Translations under genes and position numbers: made by a program
Assembly (NCBI GenBank): GCA_002431285.1
Contig: DJEF01000044.1
Span: 1-5,155, forward strand
Source of the DNA: Ruminococcaceae bacterium UBA5905
Lineage (GTDB): Bacteria; Bacillota; Clostridia; Oscillospirales; Acutalibacteraceae
Length of the DNA: 5,155 bases
Direction: 5' to 3'
In this document: piece after piece, positions 1 to 5,155 of the stretch
Position numbering within the stretch: the stretch's first letter is position 1
How the letters are laid out: every line of letters begins with the position of its first letter
The notes under the pieces: generated by a model
The model's input: only the letters and a program-made list of their open reading frames with translations
What the model was told of the DNA's origin: nothing
Databases searched by the model: none

Positions 1-1369
<1,369 letters not shown>

Positions 1370-1375
1370 GGGTAT

Positions 1376-1383
1376 CCTCCCCC
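1376..1383 (-). promoter_or_regulatory. Ribosome binding site (GGGGGAGG) supporting the ATC start
   Basis: This is a strong Shine-Dalgarno match 6 nt before the ATC at 1369-1367. No canonical start codon lies within the next 80 nt in the coding frame. It is the main sequence argument that translation begins at, or once began at, this position. Confidence 0.7.
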
Positions 1384-1442
1384 TTGCCGTTATCGGTGTA
1401 ATGCTGTTTTTTGTGATGGGTGCCGTCCCCGATTACGCTATT

Positions 1443-1471
1443 AGTATGCCATACGGCATTTCTGATTGCAA
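1443..1471 (-). promoter_or_regulatory. Promoter of the 848-1369 gene
   Basis: On the minus strand the -35 box is TTGCAA (1471-1466) and the -10 box is CATACT (1448-1443), 17 bp apart, with TGG before the -10 box as an extended element. The predicted start of transcription is near 1436, about 67 nt before the ATC start. It uses the same TTGCAA hexamer and spacing as the gdhA promoter. It is divergent from the ruvX promoter, whose -35 box begins 18 bp away. Confidence 0.72.
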
Positions 1472-1488
1472 TAGGCTGCCCATACGGC
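1446..1488. promoter_or_regulatory. Candidate operator: repeated CCATACGGC box between divergent promoters
   Basis: GCCATACGGC (1448-1457) recurs as GCCCATACGGC (1478-1488), about 31 bp or three helical turns away. The first copy is part of the inverted repeat ATGCC-ATAC-GGCAT (1446-1459), which overlaps the minus-strand -10 box and spacer. The second copy abuts the ruvX -35 box. A regulator bound to both sites could control both directions. No known regulator site is recognised. Confidence 0.4.
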
Positions 1489-1517
1489 TTGAAAAACCGC
1501 GGGATTGATGGTATAGT
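1489..1517 (+). promoter_or_regulatory. ruvX promoter
   Basis: The -35 box TTGAAA (1489-1494) and -10 box TATAGT (1512-1517) are 17 bp apart, with TGG before the -10 box. The predicted transcription start is near 1524, which gives a leader of about 79 nt before the ruvX ATG. Transcription goes away from the promoter at 1443-1471. Confidence 0.78.
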
Positions 1518-1534
1518 AACTAAAAAGCGACTGC

Positions 1535-1548
1535 GGCACAGGTGTGCC
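1535..1548 (+). other. First hairpin of the ruvX leader
   Basis: GGCAC and GTGCC form a 5-bp stem with an AGGT loop near the 5' end of the predicted ruvX transcript. An A-rich stretch (1551-1558) separates it from a second, stronger hairpin at 1559-1579. It has no U-run and its role is unknown. Confidence 0.35.
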
Positions 1549-1550
1549 AC

Positions 1551-1579
1551 ACAAAAAACAGCGACCCGATGGGTCGCTG
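1551..1579 (-). terminator. Terminator-like hairpin in the ruvX leader, oriented against ruvX
   Basis: CAGCGACCC (1559-1567) and GGGTCGCTG (1571-1579) form a perfect 9-bp stem with a 3-nt loop. On the minus strand it is followed at once by TTTTTTGT, the layout of a rho-independent terminator. No minus-strand gene ends here. It would stop antisense transcripts coming out of ruvX before they enter the promoter of the 848-1369 gene. In the ruvX mRNA the same hairpin lies 23 nt before the start codon and has no U-run. Confidence 0.55.
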
Positions 1580-1602
1580 CACCGATACAGGGGGCTGTGT
1601 AT

Positions 1603-2031
1603 ATGAAAATTTTAGCCGTGGATTTGGGCAAAGCCCGCACCGGCTTGGCAATCTGTGACGAACAGGAACGGCTGGCCAGCCCCGTGGGGACGGTGGCGGA
1701 GCATAATGAGGAGCGGCTGCTGACCCGCATCGCCGCCGCCGCGGCGGAGCAGGGCGCGGCCCAGCTGGTGGTGGGACATCCCCGCAATATGGACGGCAGC
1801 CGGGGGGAGAGCGCCCGCCGGGCCGAGCGGCTGGCGGGGCGGCTGAAGGAACTGACCGGGCTGCCGGTGGAACTGTGGGACGAGCGGATGACCACCGTTT
1901 CCGCCATCGGGTATCTCAACGCCACCGATGTGCGGGGCAAGCGCCGCAAGCAGGTGGTGGATACCGTCGCCGCCACCATCATCTTAGAGGATTATCTGCG
2001 CCACCGGAAAGCGCAGCAAACGACGGAATAG
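1603..2031 (+). CDS. ruvX: RuvX/YqgF-family nuclease (putative Holliday junction resolvase / pre-16S rRNA processing)
   Basis: This is a cytoplasmic RNase H-fold nuclease of 142 residues, normal for the family. Family members process the 5' end of 16S rRNA and have been proposed to resolve Holliday junctions. The strand-1 motif MKILAVDLGKARTGLAI carries D7. VVGHPRNMDGSRGESAR (56-72) is the conserved central motif, LWDERMTT (91-98) the D-E-R motif with D93, and VDTVAATIILEDYL (119-132) supplies D120. All the expected acidic residues are present. The ATG at 1603 has AGGGGG 8 nt upstream and begins exactly at the family's first strand. An in-frame ATG at 1420 is rejected because it precedes the promoter. 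In many Firmicutes ruvX lies beside alaS or ireB-type genes; here it stands alone with its own promoter and converges on the RluA-family gene. Confidence 0.93.
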   Translation: MKILAVDLGKARTGLAICDEQERLASPVGTVAEHNEERLLTRIAAAAAEQGAAQLVVGHPRNMDGSRGESARRAERLAGRLKELTGLPVELWDERMTTVSAIGYLNATDVRGKRRKQVVDTVAATIILEDYLRHRKAQQTTE

Positions 2032-2175
2032 ATGGGTGTCGGCCGACCCGGCGGAAACGGCGCCGCGGTGACACCGCACGGGGCGAATCTTGCCGCTCCG
2101 CTGCCTGCCGGCAACACACTGCCGCGCCAGGGGAACTGCCCGGAGTCCGTGCGCCCGGACAAAGCACGGGGCTTG

Positions 2176-2200
2176 TCTGCGCAAACCTGTCTTGCGCAGA
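2176..2200. repeat. Perfect 9-bp hairpin in the convergent region
   Basis: TCTGCGCAA (2176-2184) and TTGCGCAGA (2192-2200) form a perfect stem with loop ACCTGTC. Neither strand shows a T-run next to it. It is about 150 nt past the ruvX stop, so it could help end ruvX mRNA as a 3' stabilising or termination element, or be part of a larger RNA. Confidence 0.45.
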
Positions 2201-2275
2201 TCACCCCCCCGCAGATCGGCGCGCCTATGAAGTCCCGGCAGAATAGCCTGCGCGAAAGTCGCCGGGTATGAGCCG

Positions 2276-2297
2276 AAAACCGGGCGGCACAGCCGCC
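2276..2297 (-). terminator. Candidate terminator of the RluA-family gene
   Basis: On the minus strand GGCGGC, loop TGT and GCCGCC form a 6-bp GC stem (2297-2283) followed by CGG and TTTT. It starts about 26 nt after the gene's stop codon. The U-tract is short and set 3 nt back from the stem, so the call is tentative. Confidence 0.45.
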
Positions 2298-2322
2298 GCG
2301 CCGCCCCCGGCGGAGCGGCGTT

Positions 2323-3297
2323 TCAGCCCCGCCGGATCCCGCCCTGCCGGAACCGGTCTACGAACCATACATCCTGTATGGTGAATTCTTTCCCGTTGAG
2401 GTAGTCCAGCTCCCCGGCGGGGGTGGTGAAGGCGAACCGCAGCCGATAGGAGCACAGCGCCTGCTTGTCGAAGCCGGTGCCCTTATTCAGCGCGTTGGAG
2501 CCGTATTTGCCGTCCCCCAGCAGGGGGTGACCGATGCTGGCCAGATGGGCCCGGATCTGGTGGGTGCGGCCGGTGAGCAGGTGAATCTCCAGCAGCGATA
2601 GCCCGTCCCGTTCTTCCAGCACCCGGTAGCGGGTGCGGATGGTGCGGGCGCCCGGGTGGGGGGTGTCGGAGATGAACACCTTGTTGCGGTCGGCATCCTT
2701 GTCCAGATATCCCTCCAGCGTGTCGGCGGGCTTGGGCATGGAGCCGTGGACGATGCACAGGTAGTATTTTTCGATCTCCCGGTTTTTCAGCTTTTCATTG
2801 AGGATGCGCAGCGCCGCCGCCGTTTTGGCGGCGATGACGATGCCGCAGGTGTTCCGGTCGATGCGATTCACCAGCGCGGGGGCAAAGCTCTGTTCCTGCG
2901 CCGGGTCATAGGCGCCCTTTTCATACAGATACCGCTGCACCCGGTAAATGAGGGTGTCGCCGAATTCATGCTCGTCGGGATGCACCAGCAGCCCGGCTTT
3001 TTTGTTGAGCAGCAGCAGATTTTCGTCCTCATAGACGATGTCCAGCTGCCGGGACGCCTGCATGAATTCGTAGACCGGCGGCGCCGTTTCCAGCGCGTCC
3101 TGCGGCAGGAACAGGCTCAGCACATCCCCCTCCTCCAGCCGGTCGGCGGCGGCGCAGCGTTTGCCGTTGCGGCGCACATCCTTTTTGCGGATGGCTTTAT
3201 AGAGCAGGGGCATGGGCAGCTGACGGTAGGTCTTGGTCAGAAACTTGTCCAGCCGCTGCCCGGCGTCGTTTTTGGTGATGGTGACGGTGGTTTTCAT
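2323..3297 (-). CDS. RluA-family 23S rRNA/tRNA pseudouridine synthase with S4 domain
   Basis: The enzyme converts uridine to pseudouridine in structured RNA, probably rRNA; the target site cannot be told from sequence. Length is 324 residues, as expected for the RluC/RluD type. The N-terminal S4 RNA-binding domain covers residues 13-60 (GQRLDKFL, RKKDVRRNGKR, LEEGDVL). The catalytic motif is N144-R-I-D147-R-N-T-C-G, with D147 the expected nucleophile. The usual histidine before R is Asn here, as I recall in other clostridial paralogues. LLTGRTHQIRAHLASIGHPL (240-259) with GDGKYG (261-266) is the conserved C-terminal segment. The ATG at 3297-3295 has GGGAGGT 8 nt upstream and begins just before the S4 domain. 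An in-frame ATG at 3417 is rejected because its 40 extra residues fall in the divergent promoter region. No clear minus-strand promoter could be picked out upstream. Confidence 0.94.
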   Translation of the reverse strand: MKTTVTITKNDAGQRLDKFLTKTYRQLPMPLLYKAIRKKDVRRNGKRCAAADRLEEGDVLSLFLPQDALETAPPVYEFMQASRQLDIVYEDENLLLLNKKAGLLVHPDEHEFGDTLIYRVQRYLYEKGAYDPAQEQSFAPALVNRIDRNTCGIVIAAKTAAALRILNEKLKNREIEKYYLCIVHGSMPKPADTLEGYLDKDADRNKVFISDTPHPGARTIRTRYRVLEERDGLSLLEIHLLTGRTHQIRAHLASIGHPLLGDGKYGSNALNKGTGFDKQALCSYRLRFAFTTPAGELDYLNGKEFTIQDVWFVDRFRQGGIRRG

Positions 3298-3333
3298 GGA
3301 TATATACCTCCCGATGCTGCGCCGGAATTGCGC

Positions 3334-3362
3334 TTTACAATCCCGGGAAACCGTGCTATAAT
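3334..3362 (+). promoter_or_regulatory. radC promoter, near consensus
   Basis: The -35 box TTTACA (3334-3339) and a perfect -10 box TATAAT (3357-3362) are 17 bp apart, with TGC before the -10 box. This is the best promoter in the window. The predicted transcription start is near 3369, leaving a leader of about 235 nt before radC. It lies just upstream of the RluA-family gene, which runs the other way. Confidence 0.85.
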
Positions 3363-3368
3363 TTTTAC

Positions 3369-3603
3369 GATCGTCATCGACCGGGCAAGGGAACACGCGG
3401 CTCTGCCGGGCGTGCATACGCCCGATTCGGGCCCGTGGTCATACGCCGGGCGCGCCCGGCGCAGCGGCTGTCGGTGACGGGAGATTTGTGCGTGTTTGAT
3501 TTTTGCGACGCCGGCAGGAGGAAACGTCGAGTAACCTGCGGACCGGCGTGTGCGCCCTTTGTCCGTCAAGGGGTATTTTGCGTGAAAAGTGAGGTGGACG
3601 GCC
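3369..3603 (+). other. Long structured 5' leader of radC
   Basis: The leader begins at the promoter at 3334-3362 and holds several strong helices. CGGGCGT/ACGCCCG (3407-3413 with 3418-3424) competes with CCCG/CGGG (3421-3424 with 3428-3431). The 3444-3461 palindrome follows. A larger element at 3508-3549 pairs ACGCCGG with CCGGCGT (3508-3514 with 3543-3549) and CAGG with CCTG (3515-3518 with 3535-3538), leaving CGGA bulged and a 16-nt A/G-rich loop. An orphan AGGAGG lies at 3516-3521. A short CCCTT/AAGGG hairpin (3555-3559 with 3568-3572) is followed by GTATTTTG. I do not recognise a known riboswitch. It may be a regulatory leader or simply GC-rich spacer. Confidence 0.45.
3444..3461. repeat. 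Perfect 18-bp palindrome
   Basis: CGCCGGGCGCGCCCGGCG is fully self-complementary with no spacer. It lies about 80 bp downstream of the radC promoter. As DNA it could be a dimeric regulator site; as RNA it would fold into a tight hairpin in the radC leader. Confidence 0.6.
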
Positions 3604-4359
3604 GTGGCGGAGGAGAAAAACGCCCATGCGGGCCATCGGCAGCGCATGAAAGAGCGGCTGCTGCGGGATGGGCTGAGCGGCTTCGGCAGCCACGAGGTGT
3701 TCGAGATACTGCTGTATTACGCCCTACCCTATCGGGACACCAACGAGCTGGGACACCGGCTGGTGGAGCGGTTCGGCTCGCTGGTGGGGGTGATGGAGGC
3801 AGAATACGCCGATCTCATCCGGGTGGACGGCGTGACGCCCCATGTAGCCACCCTCATCGTGCTATGCGGAGAGATGGCGCGGCGCTATGCCCGGGAGCAA
3901 TATGCGGTGGGACGGCTGCTGTATACCACCGAGGATTACGGCAACTGTGTGCTGCCCTGGTTCATCGGCGAAAAAACGGAGTCGGTGGTACTGGTGTCCA
4001 TGGACAACCGCTGTCGGGTGCTGAACACCACCCGCGTGTTCACCGGCAGCGTCAATTCCACCCAGTTCAGCTTCCGCGATCTGGTGCAGCAGGCCCTCCA
4101 GGATAATGCGACCCAGATCGTGCTGGCCCATAATCACCCCAACGGCCACGCCTGCTTTTCCCGGGCGGATGTGGCCACTACCATGCGGGCCATTGAGGTT
4201 CTGGCGCCGCTGCACATCCGGCTGATGGATCATCTGGTGGTGTCCGAGGATGATTATGTGTCCATGGCCGCCACGCCGGAGCTGGCCGCGCTGTTTCAGC
4301 AGACGCCCCGCCGCCGGGGCGTGGCCGCGGTGGCGGATGACACCGAGCCGCCCCGATGA
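3604..4359 (+). CDS. radC: RadC-family JAMM/MPN+ domain protein
   Basis: RadC (UPF0758) proteins were named for DNA repair, but that role is disputed and the biochemical function is unsettled. The product has 251 residues, slightly longer than the usual 220-230. The N-terminal segment HAGHRQRMKERLLRDGL (8-24) and RDTNELGHRLVERFGSL (44-60) are typical of Firmicute members. A helix-hairpin-helix-like stretch follows at about 70-95 (ADLIRVDGVTPH...). The JAMM metal motif is complete: H176-N-H178, seven residues, S186-R-A-D189, with E126 as the likely upstream glutamate. The GTG at 3604 has GAGG 9 nt upstream and aligns with the family's MAEEK-type start. An in-frame GTG at 3589 adds five residues but lacks a good ribosome site. 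A DUF5662-type gene follows after 56 nt on the same strand, probably on the same transcript. The C-terminal 20 residues (PRRRGVAAVADDTEPPR) look like a poorly conserved tail. Confidence 0.93.
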   Translation: MAEEKNAHAGHRQRMKERLLRDGLSGFGSHEVFEILLYYALPYRDTNELGHRLVERFGSLVGVMEAEYADLIRVDGVTPHVATLIVLCGEMARRYAREQYAVGRLLYTTEDYGNCVLPWFIGEKTESVVLVSMDNRCRVLNTTRVFTGSVNSTQFSFRDLVQQALQDNATQIVLAHNHPNGHACFSRADVATTMRAIEVLAPLHIRLMDHLVVSEDDYVSMAATPELAALFQQTPRRRGVAAVADDTEPPR

Positions 4360-4415
4360 TATCCGTATTGTAGCACAGTTTTCGCCATTTTGCAACCGAA
4401 GGAGACTTGTCCGCC

Positions 4416-4976
4416 ATGCATCCCATTCGCCATTTCCGCACCATCACCCGCCACCGGCACCAGGTGATCCGCCACTGCTTTCGGGCCGGTATCGGTCTCG
4501 GCGGGCTGAAGCATGATCTGTCCAAGTACAGCCCGGCGGAATTCTGGGTGGGGGCGAAATACTACTACGGCGACCACAGCCCCAACGACGGGGAACGGGC
4601 GGCGCAAGGATATTCTCTGGCGTGGATGCATCACAAGGGGCGCAACAAGCACCATTTTGAATATTGGAGCGACTATGATCCCCGGACCCGCACGGTGGAG
4701 CCGGTGAAGATGCCGGTGCGGTATGTGGCGGAGATGTTCTGCGACCGGGTGGCCGCCAGCCGCATTTATCAGGGGGCGGCCTATGAGCCGTCCCATCCGC
4801 TGGAATACTATCTGCGGGGCAAACCCCGCCGCTCCATTCATCCCGACACCGCCGCTCTGCTGGAGGGTTGGCTGCGGCTGCTGGCGGAGCAGGGAGAGGA
4901 GGCGGCCTTTGCCGCCGTGCGGCGGGAGGTGCAGGCCGCCCGCCATGGAACCAGCGCCTACGGCCGGTATAAGTGA
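4416..4976 (+). CDS. DUF5662-type protein of unknown function
   Basis: Function unknown. The 186-residue product closely resembles a clostridial/Firmicute family I know as DUF5662; some database entries call it catalase, which nothing here supports. Conserved segments are GLKHDLSKYSPAEFW (30-44), SPNDGERAAQGYSLAWMHHK (55-74), RNKHHFEYW (76-84) and MFCDRVAAS (107-115). The spaced His/Asp residues (H33-D34, H72-H73, H79-H80, D110) resemble a metal-binding HD-like phosphohydrolase arrangement; that is inference. No signal peptide or membrane segment is seen. The ATG at 4416 follows AAGGAGA by about 10 nt. A TTG at 4407 in the same frame sits too close to that site. No promoter is evident in the 56 nt after radC, so cotranscription is likely. 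The C-terminal region (145-186) is a helical tail. Confidence 0.9.
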   Translation: MHPIRHFRTITRHRHQVIRHCFRAGIGLGGLKHDLSKYSPAEFWVGAKYYYGDHSPNDGERAAQGYSLAWMHHKGRNKHHFEYWSDYDPRTRTVEPVKMPVRYVAEMFCDRVAASRIYQGAAYEPSHPLEYYLRGKPRRSIHPDTAALLEGWLRLLAEQGEEAAFAAVRREVQAARHGTSAYGRYK

Positions 4977-4983
4977 GCCGGAT

Positions 4984-5005
4984 ACCCCCGGAAAAACGCC
5001 GGGGT
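4984..5005 (+). terminator. Possible terminator hairpin after the DUF5662-type gene
   Basis: CCCCGG (4986-4991) and CCGGGG (4999-5004) form a 6-bp stem with an A-rich 7-nt loop. It begins 7-9 nt after the stop codon, which suits a terminator. No U-tract follows (TCTGCCGCCG), so it would be weak or would act as a 3' stabilising hairpin. Confidence 0.35.
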
Positions 5006-5155
5006 CTGCCGCCGCTCGTTCCTCCCCCTCCGCGTACGGTGCGGCGGGAACCGGCCGGACGTATCGTTGCCCCGCGTCGGCGTTGTCGCCGGTCCGCCAT
5101 TGAAAACGTATAGAGCACCCCCGGATGCCAACTGGACTGTTTCCCGGCAAGCAGA
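5006..5155. other. Non-coding tail of the window
   Basis: No recognisable gene is seen. A hairpin CGGCG-TTGT-CGCCG (5078-5091) is flanked by CGGAC/GTCCG (5056-5060 with 5092-5096). A minus-strand frame starting near 5118 translates to a low-complexity Arg/Gly-rich string and is taken as non-coding. Any gene to the right lies beyond the window. Confidence 0.4.

Larger units (their letters stand above)
2032..2322. other. Convergent intergenic region, GC-rich and hairpin-rich, no gene recognised
   Basis: These 291 bp separate the stops of ruvX (plus) and the RluA-family gene (minus). All reading frames here give low-complexity Arg/Ala/Pro-rich translations typical of non-coding GC-rich DNA. Possible pairings are GGTGTC/GACACC (2035-2040 with 2070-2075), ACCCGGCG/CGCCGGGT (2046-2053 with 2260-2267) plus TCGGC/GCCGA (2039-2043 with 2272-2276), and CCGTGC/GCACGG (2147-2152 with 2164-2169), which competes with GTCCG/CGGAC (2145-2149 with 2156-2160). 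I see no RNase P, SRP, 6S, tmRNA or riboswitch signature. It may hold terminators for both genes or an unrecognised small RNA. Confidence 0.5.

Noticed and set aside
1420..1602. In-frame upstream extension of ruvX from ATG 1420
   Set aside because: It would start before the predicted ruvX promoter at 1489-1517. The 61 extra residues match nothing in the family, while ATG 1603 begins exactly at the conserved first strand and has a ribosome site.
2032..2322. Cobalamin or other known riboswitch, RNase P, 6S or SRP RNA in the convergent gap
   Set aside because: No B12-box, P4/CR motifs, SRP tetraloop signature or comparable conserved core could be found on either strand.
3298..3417. In-frame upstream extension of the RluA-family gene from ATG 3417
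   Set aside because: ATG 3297 has GGGAGGT at 8 nt and sits just before the S4 domain. The extension covers the divergent radC promoter.
2656..3477. 273-codon plus-strand frame opposite the RluA-family gene
   Set aside because: It mirrors a fully conserved pseudouridine synthase. Its His/Gln/Val-rich composition is typical of an antisense shadow in GC-rich DNA.
3435..4106. Plus-strand Cys/Arg-rich frame overlapping the radC leader and gene
   Set aside because: Most of it runs out of frame through radC, whose JAMM motif and length are intact. The leader part has no recognisable domain.
4296..5150. 284-codon minus-strand frame opposite the DUF5662-type gene
   Set aside because: It is opposite a recognised conserved protein, with no family motif and no ribosome site of note at its start.

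Overview
The window looks like chromosomal DNA from a GC-rich anaerobic Firmicute, most likely a gut clostridium of the Oscillospiraceae/Ruminococcaceae type. This rests on protein flavour: an RluA enzyme with an N-R-I-D-R catalytic motif, a RadC starting with the HAGHRQRMKER block, a DUF5662-type protein, and a small protein with the YPKRAKGLVKKGRAR block that I associate with clostridia. It is an inference, not a species call. I see no mobile element, CRISPR array, tRNA or rRNA.

Layout from left to right. Bases 1-446 (minus) are the first 148 codons of glutamate dehydrogenase, gdhA, with a clear promoter upstream. Bases 447-847 hold that promoter, an AT-rich inverted repeat, a strong minus-strand terminator (705-744) and a possible 29-codon small ORF. 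Bases 848-1369 (minus) encode a small uncharacterised protein whose best start is the rare codon ATC. Its promoter and the promoter of ruvX face away from each other across about 75 bp (1443-1517). ruvX (1603-2031, plus) encodes the YqgF/RuvX-type nuclease. It converges on a minus-strand RluA-family pseudouridine synthase gene (2323-3297), and 290 bp of GC-rich, hairpin-rich non-coding sequence lie between the two. A second divergent region (3298-3603) carries a near-consensus plus-strand promoter and a long, highly structured leader. It leads into radC (3604-4359) and, 56 nt later, a DUF5662-type gene (4416-4976). The last 180 bp contain a GC-rich hairpin and no recognisable gene.

The genes do not form one pathway. 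They are housekeeping units of nitrogen assimilation (gdhA), RNA/DNA processing (ruvX, radC) and RNA modification (the RluA enzyme), mixed with two clostridial proteins of unknown role. radC and the DUF5662 gene probably share a transcript.

I did not find a convincing new defence or mobile system. The points most worth a second look are the ATC start and post-stop coding remnant of the 848-1369 gene, the structured radC leader with an orphan Shine-Dalgarno sequence, the structured gap at 2032-2322, and the divergent ruvX control region with a repeated CCATACGGC-like box.
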